Both the position numbers and the translations under genes were made by a program. Below, piece after piece: positions 25,701 through 38,800 of a stretch of 64,000 nt of DNA. The notes below the pieces were generated by a model, which worked only from the letters and a program-made list of their open reading frames with translations, did no database searches and was not told where the DNA came from. Source of the DNA: Pomacea canaliculata (Eukaryota; Mollusca; Gastropoda; Architaenioglossa; Ampullariidae); assembly GCF_003073045.1 (NCBI RefSeq), contig NC_037590.1, positions 23,090,449 through 23,154,448 of the forward strand, given 5' to 3'. Position 1 is the first letter of the stretch. Each line of letters opens with the position of its first letter.

Positions 25701-27764
25701 GTTTTTTTTTAAAATAGATGCACAACTGAAAATGAGGGCCTTAAGAATTTAACATCTTTGGCAGTAGGATCATGTATCATTTGGCTTTGAGATGTTCTCC
25801 TGTAACATCAAGCTTGCACATGATCTGTTTAAATTGGAATTAAGAAAAAAAATAATTTTTTTAAAGAGACTTTCATTATAATAGTAGAATAGATATCTCT
25901 ATTTAAATATGCATGCACATTTAACCAAGTAGTATACCTTATGATTCTAGGTACTATGTCCTATTCCATCTTCCAAAATTGAAATTCTTGGATGCAAGTG
26001 CAGTGCGGCTTACAGAACTGTTGGAAGCAAAGCGTTGTGGACAATTCATGGAAGTAGTTCGACCTAATGAAGCCATTGAGCAGGTGAGCGATTCAAAGAC
26101 TTTTGTAATTAATCAAGTTTTGTTACAATTTTAGCAATCTCTTCCATTTTTTCCTGAAGTTTTTGGTTAGGAATCTTCACACTTAGACATTTTATGAACA
26201 TGAAAAAACTATCAGGTATTGACTCATGATCTCCATATCCTGCCACTTCCTTCGTGGTTTCCTTCTGCTGTTGTCGTGCATCCAGATAGTGCTTTGTAAA
26301 TACTTGTTTACATTATGGAATGATTTTTTTTCTGCTTCAACTTCTTTACTAGGATTCCTTGATGAAATGATAGAACTACAAACGATTATATTTAGATCCA
26401 GTCTGACTTTGTTGACTGGGGTGATCTCCTGTTTGCTAACTGGTTGAAGATGACTTTTTCTGTATATTGTATTCTTCATGCTGTTCTCCGCTTGGCTTGA
26501 TCTTCTTGCTGCTTTCTTCCTAAGAAAAACTGGCTATCACCACATTGTGTGCTTTTATGTAACATCACTGCTTCATTGTCATATTTTGATTTTTCGTTGG
26601 GCTGTTATTTGATTTTCCTGTCCGATGCACTAAGCTTGTCTTTTTGACAAGAAAGCACACTATACAAATGCACTCTTATTACTGTAAAACACTTTGAGTC
26701 CTGTTGTTCAATAGAGAAAGGCGCTATATAAATGTGATTATTATTGTTTATACAGATTTTTGTGTGCATGCATGTGCCACTGTTTGTGTTGTGTGTATAT
26801 GTGTGTGTGAGAGAAAGAGTGGCTGTGTGTGTGTGTGTGTATAAATAAATGAATGTATGTGCATGTTCATTGGTTTGTCTTGCTTTCTTTATCAAAATTT
26901 AAAAATCAGATTACTTGGAGTGGCAGTCCACATGTCATATATCCTCAAGCTCTAGCAGAATGAACAGCTTATGATTTTTGGAAATTTGTTAATTGGTCAT
27001 TAACTTCAGCAGAAAAATACTGAGAATACATTCTTTTCCCACTGTATTCCTCAGAGAGAACCTGTGGAGGCTATGACTTTCCAGTACAGTCCTCTTCCTA
27101 AAGAAGGTTCCTCAGAATCAGATGATCAGCACATAGGTAAGAGACAATGATTAAGAGCATGTTGTCTGTCAGGCTTGTGATCCCCAGAGTGAAGCATGCC
27201 TCTTTGCAGTTCCCTCCTTCCAAACCTTGTCTTATATTTCATAATGATCATTTTATATGTTGTACACGATAACCTATTTGAGTGTTATGCCATCGGCACT
27301 AAGCTTCTGTAAGCACTACTAATGTGTTTGCTTGAACATCGCATGTCTTCAAATGCATTTGCACCCAATAAATTCCCAGCATTAAGGTGATTAAAAGCAG
27401 TTTCTGGTAAATGAAAATAAAGTGTGATGATAAGTTTCTAATTTGTACAAAAGGAAAAGTTGTAGAAATATATATTCTCTCAAAATATTAATAATGTAGG
27501 CTCTAACAGTATACTGCTAGCAGATTTTCACTGAATCAGCAATTCAGGGAAGCAATATAAGAATCTGATGAGTCATATTGCCAAATTTTTATTGAAATAA
27601 TCTTGCCTGAATGCACTCCTTAACAACCTTGGTTGTCTTGCACATGTCAGCCCCTATTCCCTAATCCCTGACTTTTCTTTCCAGGAACATATGGACATTC
27701 CAAGTATGTGTATTTTGGTCGGCATTCGGAGGGTAACAGATTCATACGCAACAAAGATTTGTAG
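22772..27764 (+). CDS. LRMDA: LRMDA-like leucine-rich repeat protein, proximal isoform
   Basis: This resembles vertebrate LRMDA (leucine-rich melanocyte differentiation associated, formerly C10orf11), a small leucine-rich repeat protein linked to pigment-cell development. Seven exons join in phase: 22772-22846, 23307-23407, 24946-25072, 25529-25668, 25951-26083, 27055-27136, 27685-27764. They total 738 nt, 245 aa. The ATG at 22772 is chosen because only this frame (MGEPSRSYEDTGETSRLQ) joins exon 2 in phase. Visible parts: LDLSFNRLWQLNGLERF, TLVLDNNEIGDD, LDTLSLNKNR and LTYLSLLGNTACPNQL (four LRR units), then DKDDEDYQRYRYYVL and LPKLKFLDAS (LRR cap), then a serine/acidic linker and a basic tail YVYFGRHSEGNRFIRNKDL. 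The family conserves SLLGN.ACPN, DYQRYR and the SEGNRFI tail. A poly(A) signal AATAAA lies at 28235-28240. Function in this organism is unknown. Confidence 0.9.
26766..26842. repeat. (GT)n microsatellite
   Basis: A run of GT dinucleotides broken by short interruptions lies in the LRMDA intron between exons 5 and 6. Simple repeat only. Confidence 0.8.
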
Positions 27765-30700
27765 CAAGACCCCAAGAATGACTTTGTTCAGATTAACAAC
27801 AACTTTTAGTTTTTATTTTAGATTGTCTGCCATGTGTCATGCACAGAGGCTGATTTTTCCATACTTTAGCATTTTGTATAAAGTTGGTAGGGCAGCTTTG
27901 TTAGTGTAAATCTGGCCACAGCAAACCTTTTCAGACGGTCATGTTTTTATTCTTATACAACATGAGTAATCACCATGCAACATTGAGCATTCATTGATGC
28001 ATGAAATATATTTTGTAAAATGTGACAGTAAAATTTTAGTTTTTTTTGTTTTTGTTTGCTTTTTTAATCAGTCAAGACAGATGTAAAGAGAGTTAATGTG
28101 TACTTCACTATCTTTCAGAGGGACTTGACATTGTATAAAATGATAAATCTAAGTATCAGAGTAGTTTTGTCCAACAGAGGAATTTAATTCATTTGTAGTG
28201 TGTTTCGCAAAGCTTTGAAGATTACATTTTTCGTAATAAAGTGTGAAATATCTACTTCTCACTCTCTAGACATTTTACAAATGAATCAATTGCCATAAAC
28301 TGCTTCCTCTACTAACCCTCTTAACATGCTGGGCCTTGATTGTGGCTTTGGCTGGAAGCATGGGAAAGGCAATTTTCATTACTTTTATTGCAAAGTTCAA
28401 GTTTTCTCCTTTCCAAAAAGTATAGGTTTCTTGGTCTAATGTTTACCTGAGAACAGCAATAATAAAAAACAAACTTTACCCACTGTCATCTTCACAGTCT
28501 TCAATTATGAGCCAGTCATTGTAATGTTATATTTTTATATCGTGCTAAGAGGGTTAGCAGCAACAGATATTATACCTTATTAGTGCTCGTCAAAACTTGT
28601 ATTCTATTTATGTAATTGGACTTTTAAAGAAAGGAAAATGAGTATTAAGGTCTACTTTTCTGAACAAGACAAAATGAGTATCACGGAATTTGTTGATGCA
28701 AACTAGTCTGATGAGCCAGGGTACCCAGTATTTCAGATGAGTCAGATTTGCTGCCTTATAGTTCATAAACTGCTTTCTACAATGGCAGCCACTGCCTCAA
28801 AATTATTTTGTAGATCTTCGTACATATTTGTGTATATAGTTCAGTCTCAGCATCTGTAAGCCTTTTGTTTTAACAGTATTTGTTGTCTACCCATTCTTCT
28901 ATGATGTAAGTGTTTATATCTTGTACTGAGCAATAGTAGGTTTTTAGTTTGAAAATTTGCCTGGGGTTTTTTTTTTTTTGGTTGATCTTTTAAAACTAAA
29001 AAGCTTTGCATTTTTTCACATTTGCTGTTTTATTTCTTAGTAGCATGATGACAAAAAAACATGCAACACAAAATGTAATAAACAATACAATTTTTACAAA
29101 TTACATAGAAAAGCAAACTAGCGGATAAAAACCAGGAGTTTCTTTTGCTATTAACTTTTGTAATTAAAATATATTATCAAATTAGCTTCTCATGTAAATC
29201 ACTTTGTCCAATTCAAGTATTCCTATTAAATTTCTTATGCTGTGTGTTTTTAGTCTATTCTCATGATAAATTACCACCCAGCGAATTTCCAGTTTTGTAT
29301 AAAGAAATTAGGCTTGGCATAAGAGGCAAGAGTTATAGGATGAAACATCTATACTTATGGCTTGTTACTGAGAAACAAAAAAAAAGGCATTCTCCTAATC
29401 TTTTGACTGTTGGGGGATGAGGTATTAGACTGCCTTTTTTGCAAGGATTATGCCCATCTCCTCTCCCTTGCTGCCTTATCTTCCCTAATTCACTGTGGAG
29501 TCAGGTACACATGTCCCATAGCTGGGCTGACTGTGCTGCATGGGTATCAAAACCAGTCAACCTTTGGTTTTGGACAGCAGCATTCTAACCACTTGACAAT
29601 CAACATGTCTGACAACTTTAAAAGAATCCATAGCAGACAATGTTACTAAAGAGGTAAAATTGATAAATGTGCTTAAGAAGCTTGTAAAACCTTATGGATC
29701 CAGTAAAATGCTGAAGCATTTTTTGTAACTCGCTCTTCATTCTCAGGGCTGAGCAACTGACACCTATACTATTCCTTGAAAAAAAAAACTGTTTATTGTG
29801 GTATGGATATTTTACAAGTACATGATCTGAAGATCTCAGGTTTTTGATAACATATATTTTTCAGTTTTTCATTTGTATTTTAAAGAACAAGTGGAGGCTA
29901 ACTGAGAGAGAATCTCTACTCAACCAACATCAGGGATGAAAAAAAATAGCATTAAAGAATGCAAATTGAGGCATATTTATATGGTGACATGATAAAGTGG
30001 ACCTCAACTTGCAGGCATTTGATAGCTAGTACTTTGGTGTAGATTTGTGTAACCTGTCTTTGCCTCAGGTGCTTGGAAGATGTGCTGGTAAATATGGTTC
30101 ATTACTGTCATTGGCAGAAAGAGGATGAAGAATTTAAGTAGTCATTCATTAGCTTATTGGCATTACTTTTAATTGTCACATAATATAAGATATTCACATT
30201 TCACCACTTTTTTACAATATAGTTATAATATAGTATGATTAGCAGTTTTTCTTTAGGAACTAGACATAGAGTATGGGTTCTTTTACAGAAACTCCCAATA
30301 TATCAAGTACTGACAAGACTTTTTAGTCAAGTGACAGATAGCATGTTAAAAACTTTAAGTGGATGTTTTCTTTCCTTATGTAGCACCATGTGTGTATTCA
30401 TTCTACAAATGGCATATTACACAATCATGCTACATTTAAAGGAAAATTCACAAGTAAAATGTTTATACTTAATTTCTTTTTTATGTGGTTGAGTACACTA
30501 ATCACTTGATTTTTGATTGATTGAAGTGAAAGATTTAAGTACTTGTGCAAATGATATTCAACAGAAGAATAAATTTCCACACCTTAATTTATGACGGTAA
30601 AAATGCTTGCCACTGCACTAGTGCCATATATTTCTGCTATCATAGGCTATCAAATTAATGTTTGTGTAATTATTTAGCATTTTGTTGCTTACCATAGCAT

Positions 30701-31775
30701 GTAGTTTAGAATTTTTACGGTTGCTTCATATTATTTTGACTTGATTTTATCTGTTTAAGGTGTTTGGAGTACATGCAGAGAAATGCTAGTATAATACTAG
30801 AGGAAAGTTCCTTGTTTGACCAGTGTTTATTGGGTTATGTTTAACATAATTCTTACATTTGTTTACAGTTTATATCTTATTGTTGGAGCTTTAAGCATTG
30901 GTTATATTGTAATCTGTGAAATAAAGTTCTTTCGCAGCCTTTTGCTTTTTCACCTAACTCTACCAGTTACATTACTGTTGGTAGTGCAGCAGCTGATGCA
31001 TATCATTATTATTTCATATTTTCCTCTTGCATCCACATTTGTAGAGAAATATGGTATGTGAAAAACATCCATTTTTAAACTCTTGCCTAAAAATTCAGCC
31101 TTTCTTCATTTGCCTTAGAAGCTCCTCAAATTCTTCTAGTCGCCTGACTCATTTGGGTGGGTGGATGTTTATGTCTATGCTTATCTTCACTTACAAACAC
31201 TGCTCTTGTACATTTTAGTTCTGTGCAATACATGATCAGATGAATTCTAGATGCCATTCTCTTAGTTTGCTGTTGTGAGACAAAAAAAAGACCAAGATTG
31301 AGTATGAGTGCACGCTGGCAAAAATATATCAAGAATCTAGACAATAAGAAACAAGAGGTAGTTAAGTTTGCAACAAGATATGCAAACCTTACTAGTTGTG
31401 CACTGGTATAAATCCCAGTCCTACATCATGCTTCAGTAGACTGATCATTTTGGAGACCTTAAAAACATATCAGTCTTCAAAACCAAATGTCTTCATGTAT
31501 AGCTGTACATTCATTATTATCAATTACAATTTTTTACCAAAGTGGCATAAAAAAATTAATAGGTATTAAGGGATATAAGTGAAGATTTATTCATTAACTT
31601 CTAAACTATATAATTAAATTTGCAAAGCATTAATCATAGTATGAATAAGTGTTACAACTTATTTTTTCTTGTACTAAATTCTACAGACAAGAAGTCTTTA
31701 ATAAAACATGAACCAATAAACAATTAACTTTGGTGGGGGAGAGTTTAATAACAGCAATCTTTTCTTTGTGCACAG
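27765..31775 (+). other. Gap between the two LRMDA last exons
   Basis: This is the 3' UTR of the proximal isoform (to about 28.26 kb) and, for the distal isoform, intron. Apart from a SINE at 29425-29615 I see no exon or other element; open frames are short and AT-rich. Confidence 0.5.
29425..29615 (-). mobile_element. tRNA-derived SINE, family 2, copy 2
   Basis: On the minus strand the head TTGTCAAGTGGTTAGAATGC has an A-box-like block and GGTTTTGATACCC a B-box-like block, about one tRNA length apart. The body (AGCACAGTCAGCCC, GTACCTGACTC, GAGAGGAGATGGGC) matches the older copy at 20150-20345. It lies between the two alternative LRMDA last exons. Confidence 0.65.
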
Positions 31776-31855
31776 GTCACTGGGGTAAAAGCAGATCCAA
31801 ATATCTGGGTAAAAATTCGGAGGGAAACCGATTCATCACAGACATTTCATTATGA
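31776..31855 (+). CDS. LRMDA: LRMDA alternative last exon (distal)
   Basis: After the acceptor TTTGTGCACAG this 80-bp open exon starts in the same phase as the proximal last exon and ends in TGA. It encodes GHWGKSRSKYLGKNSEGN then RFITDISL, against GTYGHSKYVYFGRHSEGN then RFIRNKDL in the proximal exon. Both exons are exactly 80 bp. The arrangement fits a duplicated terminal exon used alternatively from exon 6. Downstream AATAAA sites at 32429-32434 and 32619-32624 could end the longer transcript. Confidence 0.75.
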
Positions 31856-32821
31856 TGAGTGCTGCTACAGTTTCTGTACTGTGATAAAAGTAGAAATGAT
31901 TACCCAAACACCAGCTCATGAAGAGGAACAGTTTCTATTGAGGCTCTCAATTTTTGATGGATATTTTAATGGCTTTATTACAAATGTTTGTGTGTGTGCA
32001 TGCACATGTGCAGATTGCTTCTGTTTGTATGGACTTTTCCCCATAAAGTCTTTGGAATATATCATGTGAAATGCAGACTTGCCATTTATTTACTTTATGC
32101 AACTACTGTGCAAGTCTTAAACATTCTCTTACCTCCCTTCTTATTTTACAATGCTTGATTATCTACAAGTGCAATGGCATTGTTAGCTTCCTCTTTCTTT
32201 TAATGTTTAAGCATTTCACAGCAAGATCTTTTTCCATGAGAGCATATATATTTTTCTCATGTCTAAACAAAATAGTGATTTTTTCAGTTACCAATGTTTA
32301 TATTTCCAGTCATTTGAACCTGTTTGCATTGGGTTTCCCCCCATTAAAATCTTAACAGTGCTCTTGTATTTATCATAACCTACGTTTTCAAACAAAAGTG
32401 TTGATATGATCAAATCCTATTTTAAGTGAATAAAAATTCTTGCTCTAGAAAGTTCGATTGCTTTTAAAGCCTAGCATTGTGTATCTAATCTTTTCTGAAG
32501 ACTGACAATTTTTTGTTCAATCATACTGTCACAGTTCATTGCTTTAACCACTTTGCAGTATAGGCATTTTTAATTAAAGCTTTTTTTTCTTTTTAACATA
32601 TCTTTAAACAAGACCTAAAATAAATGCTGTAATGACAGTTGTATTCTATTTGTGTTTGAGAGCATGTACACACATGCAACAGGCATTGTTGACATTAAAA
32701 AGAATTTTAATGACTTTTGTGCATATAGTAACTGCTGAGGTAAGGTGTTGAAATCACAAATATGGATTCTTTAATACGGTTACTTTATTGCACAAGTCAA
32801 AGAGGGGTACAGAAACATATA
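31856..32821 (+). other. Likely 3' UTR of LRMDA distal isoform
   Basis: AT-rich sequence without convincing coding content. It has poly(A)-type AATAAA hexamers at 32429-32434 and 32619-32624, so the distal LRMDA transcript probably ends here. Confidence 0.4.
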
Positions 32822-33196
32822 CAGGTAGTCCTCGACTTACGACGTTGATCCGTTCTTATGCGGTGTCGTAAACCCATGTAAACCGAATTTCGACGTAAGT
32901 TGGATCATACATACATAATAACTGTATAAATGTACCATAATAACAGTACAGTACTGCAAACACTTAGCCTATTCAAACACCTATCCTAACACAGTACCCT
33001 ACGTAATTATCAACAAACATAAGTACAGTAAAATATTGTGCAGTACAGTACGTTTAATAATGAAATACTGTACTGTAAGTGCTGCAACAGTAATAAACAG
33101 TGTACGACGCTAAACCTCGTAAGTCGGAATGAGCGTCGTGTAAGGCGGCGTAACCACGAAACTAACTCGAGACCGTCATAGACCGAGGACTACCTG
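32822..33196. mobile_element. Tc1/mariner (pogo-like) MITE, 375 bp
   Basis: Perfect 13-bp inverted ends CAGGTAGTCCTCG are flanked by TA on both sides, the target duplication of Tc1/mariner elements. The next bases are GACTTACGACG on the left and, in reverse, a diverged counterpart on the right. The interior is AT-rich and has no open frame for a transposase. Ends like these are known from pogo/Tigger-type families. Confidence 0.85.
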
Positions 33197-33968
33197 TATA
33201 TATAAGGGTTGCTATGATGTATGATAGTCTCAATCTGTTCACTGAAGACCTAGATGTGCTTGAACAGTAAAATCTGTTACCAGCGTAATATGCCCACAAG
33301 TAACAATTATTTTTTCCCCTGTGCACATTAACACTGTAAAGATGCCAGCAAGAAATGAGTATACACTTTTTGTGAAAGTATAAACCTTCATTTTACCTCC
33401 CCTCTCCACCAACCTCATTATCACACCTTTCCCCCTGATGGCATTTTGAAATCTTAAAGTGATCTGATGGAGCAAGATTTCGGATGTAGGGTGGGGTGCC
33501 CAAATTTCTGCATTTCAATATTTTTACGATGTTTTTTGTTGTGCTGATGGATTATTTTTGCATGAGAAAACTGTAAAATGGACTCTCCAAAACTGGATAA
33601 GGAAATAGATCAAGACCACAACATAAACAGATCTCTGTAACTGATAGGGCACTGTATCAAATTTCTCAGCTGACAGCCTTTGATAAAACTGTGATGTTGA
33701 AAAATTACAAGGCAGCTATTCATTCAGTCAACATCACCAATGCACGCACCATGCCACCAGCTTGTTGTGGCTAATTTGTGGCTCTCTATGCCTTTCCCAT
33801 CATCACTAATGCACCTGCCCACCCACAAACAAATCAACTGTATTTTAAGAGGACTGTATTTTTTATTTTCTACATTTGATCTTTTTTCTAATTTATTTAA
33901 ATAGGTTTTTAAACATGCACCTTGAAAAACCTTCACTATCCCTCCTTACTTCATAATCTATGGGACAT

Positions 33969-33982
33969 GGGGGGGGGGGGGG
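33969..33982 (+). repeat. G14 homopolymer at SINE 3' end
   Basis: Fourteen consecutive G (C on the SINE strand) adjoin the SINE tail and overlap the target duplication. It is probably an expanded C-rich tail. Confidence 0.7.
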
Positions 33983-34159
33983 AATTGGTGTTTTACACCG
34001 TGCCAGCAACGGAGGCTATATTACGGTAAGGCAGCCAGCCCTGTAAACAGATGCCACATGCAGAGAAAGAACATCTTGCCCGAGAGGAGAAATGAACTCT
34101 GGGCAGCCAACTTTCACTGTATTGGTGACGGGCGCTAACCGTTGCGCCACCGGACCGCT
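33972..34159 (-). mobile_element. tRNA-derived SINE, family 1, copy 2, with TSD
   Basis: On the minus strand it reads GGTCCGGTGGCGCAACGG then TTAGCGCCCG (tRNA-like A box), then a diverged B-box region (GAGTTCATTTCTC), then TTCTTTCTCTGCATGTGGC, ending GGTGTAAAACACCAATTCCC and a run of C. The 14-bp target duplication CTATGGGACATGGG is present at 33958-33971 and 34160-34173. The intact duplication suggests a relatively young insertion. Confidence 0.85.
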
Positions 34160-34891
34160 CTATGGGACATGGGACCATGTGATAAAACAATTTACCCTTA
34201 CGGATGGAAATACCACTAACCCAGCAACTAGGTAGAAACTATTTCATTTAAAAAAAAAATGAATTTCCCAAGTCAGAACACATATGGCAACACTACAATA
34301 AAAGAAATTAATGCATAACCTGTTCCACAACCATTTGATACAACTTCACATTCCTATTTAGTGACTTCAACAGTAAACACAAAGATGTAAAATTCATAGA
34401 TGATTATTATTTCCTCATCTCTAAATAAATGGCAACAACCTACTAAAAGCAGTAAGTTCTCCAATAATCCCAAAGTCATTGTTTTTTCTTGTTATGATCC
34501 TGTTATCTTTCTTGGCACTCCCATTTTCTTCCAGCATCTCTTGAAAGGCATTACAGAAAAATTTCTACAAAGTCGAACGGCATGATTCTTCCTAGTTTCT
34601 AATCATTCAAAAGTATGGCTTAGCATTAACACCCTAACTGTATGTTAAATTTAGGGGTGCTATTGAAACTGTTTAAGCAATTGTAAGTTTTTTTAGGATT
34701 GTTTTTAAAAGTCATTATGTTGCATTAATTTTTATGATGAAACTTTTATGCCAGTCCTGAAAGATCCTGAGAAAGTATTTCTATCTATATTAATATCAAT
34801 CAGATTCAACAACTGATGCATGACTGCCATCAACATTTGAAATATAACAATTAATGAATATAAGGACCAGACACAAAAAAAGCCTCAAAGC

Positions 34892-34897
34892 TTTATT
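34892..34897 (-). terminator. Poly(A) signal of HP1BP3-like gene
   Basis: AATAAA on the minus strand, in GCTAATAAAGC, lies 1.0 kb downstream of the stop codon at 35897-35899. It is the best-placed signal for the 3' end of the HP1BP3-like gene. Confidence 0.45.
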
Positions 34898-35896
34898 AGC
34901 AATTTCTAAAACAAATATTATTTTCAGATTACAAATCAAAAAAACATGAAACGCCTATTTTGTTTTCTCTATAAAACTGATGAATAGGAAAAAAAAAAAA
35001 ACAGAAGTGAGAGTGAATGAAAAAAATGGGAGAGTGGGAATGTCAGACATAAATGTGTAAAACTATCAAATTCAGATGCACAGGCATATGAGAAAAAATG
35101 TAGACAAATGTATGCGTAAGAATACATATTGTTTTAGAGAGAGAAAAAAAAATGTTGAGGTCATGGGGGAAAGACTAGCAATAAATATGTCCCAACAATG
35201 CTAATACAACTGAAATTGTTGGTAAATACATTAAAGAATATGTAAAATGGACTGATAAAGTATTCGACTTTTTCATATTTGAACCATTTTAAAAGTAACA
35301 TCAGTGATTTCTTAACACTTTAACATCAATTACTTCTGAATACATTATTTTTCATGTTAAAATGAGCTAGGATTAAATGCATGGTTCAACTCCAACAAAA
35401 GTATATACAAATATGCAAGTGCATGCACACATAACCTCAACCAGCCAGTCATGCACTCTAAATGCATTTTCTATAAACCTGTAAAATACAGGAATTCAAA
35501 TTTTCAAAGTATAAGCCAAATATTTCATAAAGAAAGATTCCACGCCAAAGCTCTTGTGCCAGTAAAATTTTGCACAAGCACAAAGAGCACTTGAACTCCT
35601 GAAAATAGGGACCCACAAACTAATGCTGCCAAAGGCTGAACCACTCTGGTTCAGACATAATGGAGGGTGATGAGAAAGGCTTAACATGAACACATGCGAT
35701 GTTTGCCACTTTGATTGTGTGTGAATACTGCGTCTGTTGAAACTGTCAGGATAATGAAAATGTGTTCCTGTGTTGACAATAATATGGAAACAAACAGATG
35801 AGAAAATGGACCCAGGTCATTGCTTCATGGCATTTTGCCAGATGCTGCTGAACAAACCACAAGATGATCGTCATTAGCAGATTCCCCATTCATTTC

Positions 35897-38800
35897 TCAG
35901 TATGATACTTTGACTAAGTTGTTCGTGGATCTAGGAGAAAACCCTGCCCGAGGAGATGAGGTGTTATCTGCATTAGAACTTACTCTAGATTTTTTCCCCC
36001 GTTTCCCTTTCTTGTTTTTGTTTGGTGTTTCCTTTCCTGGTTTAGCTTCCTTCCCCTTTTTCAAAGGTGTGGCTTCTTCTACCTCATAGTAGTTTTCCTC
36101 ATCTTCTGTATCTTCAGCAACAGCCTGTCTGTTGGCCTGCTTCCTAATGACAGGACTCTTGGCAGGAGAACTGTTGTTAGAACCTCTGCCTGCTTTGCCT
36201 GGCATGGAAGTCAAAGTGACTTTTCCTTCTCTTGTATCATTAAGATTTCTCTTAGTGTCTAACTTTTTCTGGCCTTTGATAGCAGATTTTCCTTTCTTTC
36301 TCCCCTCAGACTGCTTAGCAGATTGAGTCCTCTTCACATCTTTATCTTGTTCAGCACTGCCCTTTATTGAGGGCGTGCTACCTGGTGTAGTAACTCTGTT
36401 CTTCTTTACAGACAATTCACTTTTGTCCCTGCCAGCAGCAGGTTTTTTGGGGTAGCCACTTCATGGTTTTGCCTGGATTTGGTCTTGCGTGGCACATATT
36501 TTTCATCATCGTCTTGGAACTCATTTCCTGACTCATCACTCTCCGAGTCCTCTTCACTTTCACTATACACTTGCTTCCTGACAGTCTTTTTGCTAGCACC
36601 TCTGGCTGCTGAAGCTCCTGCCCTGCTATGCTTTGAGGGTGACGATTCCTTTAATGACTGTCCTTGGTTGCTGGGCTTCAGTGGAGCAGAACGTCCTGAT
36701 TTTGTTTTTCGCACAACATAAACTTCATTTTCATCATTATCTTCCTCCTCATCCTCCTCCTCATCCTCTTCTCCTGCTAGAATTGCTGGGGAAGGCATGA
36801 AGGGCTGGGCGAGTTGGAAGCTTCCTGACATTCCAATTCCACTCACACGACTGCAGACAAAATTGTATGTATTCAGATTACAGCACCATAATTTAAGCAT
36901 CAAAGTGCAGCTATCTGCTTAACAAAAAAATCAAATAACTTAAAATTTAAACTGAAGAAAATTAAACATAACATCAGAATGTACAATAAGAGACTACACT
37001 CAGGGCTGTAAAGAAGTGCTGCAAATATAAAAGTGTGATATACTCACATGATCATCTCTTTCTTAAGTGCCCGTGCAATGGCATTCTTGAGTAAAGATGG
37101 GCGCGTGTCAATCCCAAACTCTGAATGGTATTCCTTGATATATGATTTCAGCAACTGGAAGGAGGCAATCTTTGGCTCACTACATGCAATGATTGCTGAA
37201 GACACCATATCCATAAGGGATTCCGCTAGCAAAAAAGAGAAAGACATCTAATGCATCCATTGTTTGTGTATTCATGCCTATAATTGTTTCTCTATTACAC
37301 TAAGCCAAAATCCTTGAGAAATTGTCTTGTGTGGTTTATGTCTTTACCAATCCCATAGTTAAAAGTCAGATTACATCTGCTTACAAGTTTAAAATATAGA
37401 TCCATAAAAATAAATTTTAAAACAACAATTTTGTAATTTTGCAAACAACAGATGAAAAGAAAGGGTAAAGGCACAAAATAAATTACTCACTGTGCTGAGG
37501 GTTAAAGGTGTCCACCTGAAGCTGAAAAGTACCTGATGCTCCAATTCCAGAAACACGATCCCACATACCCAGCTCAAGTCCATGAAGTAATGTCTTCTTC
37601 AATCTGTCCATAAAGCATTTCTATCCAATTCACTCTGAACAACTTAACTAATATATTTTTGGATGATTTTTATTTTTATCTCTGTGAACCAAAAGCTGAA
37701 CAAGGACAGTCTTTAATCCTAACTTGCTGTTGATCAAAGCTCTGTCTTCTAGTCTTAAACATCAGCATAATTAATTTGTGTCAGAAATTTTATCTTGATT
37801 TAAAAGATTTAAAAGACAACCACAAAAAAAAAGCGAGCAATCAATTTTCTTTGAACATATTTTCTGCTCTTATTACCATTTTTTTTTTTAGTAAACCACA
37901 TTTTTTCAAACTCAAATTCACATAATTCAATTAACTTTTCTGGCATTCAAATAAATAAAAAATTTAAATACTCTTGTGATATCTGACCTGTTTTCTATGT
38001 CTGTCTTCCCGTAGTACTTTTCTAGATATTTTTTAATCTTGGCAGTTGATGCCTCTTTTGGTTCGCTCATGTATGTCATTGCAAGAGGAAATATCTCTTC
38101 AATATGCTGTGGTTCACTGTGATTGATTCGGTTTTGTCCTGTCAAAAATAACAAAACATTACTAAACTACCTTTTTTATTAGCAGATAAAATTTCCTATA
38201 TCACAGCTCCTGCAATAAAATTTTTGCAACAAGAAAAGAAAGGCCTTTCGTAAACTAAATGTAAAAGGTAAAATGTAAATAGTTACGGACTTCCTAAAGT
38301 GAAATTTTTTGTGCATCATAGGGAGCAAGCCATTACAATCTAGTTTGCACCAAGCTGTAGTCATTGTTATTCCTTATACCATTTTACAAGTCCTGCAGAA
38401 AGGAAATATAAATCCCATCATGTTCTGTCTTAAATGAAGAAAAACTCTATTAAAATTTTGTTCTACCACTCCAAGGTCTTCTTACAGACAGAGAGATTGT
38501 TCGTCTGACTATTCTATCTTCTATTATCACATTTGCATTCTGTTTATTCTTTGGCCAGATATTCACAATTACAAACCATGGCATGTTTTATGTCCTGCTT
38601 GAATGAAAAAATCTTCACTTAAAAATTTTTTTACCTTTTAATATATGTAAAAATTTTGAAAATAGTTTAAGTAAACAACTGATATGCATTCATTACAAAA
38701 TTGCTCACTTATTTAATAACTCATAAATATAACCTTTTTTAAAAAAGTAGACAAGAATATCGAGGCATATAAAATGTTAATCACTTACTTTTGACTCTCT

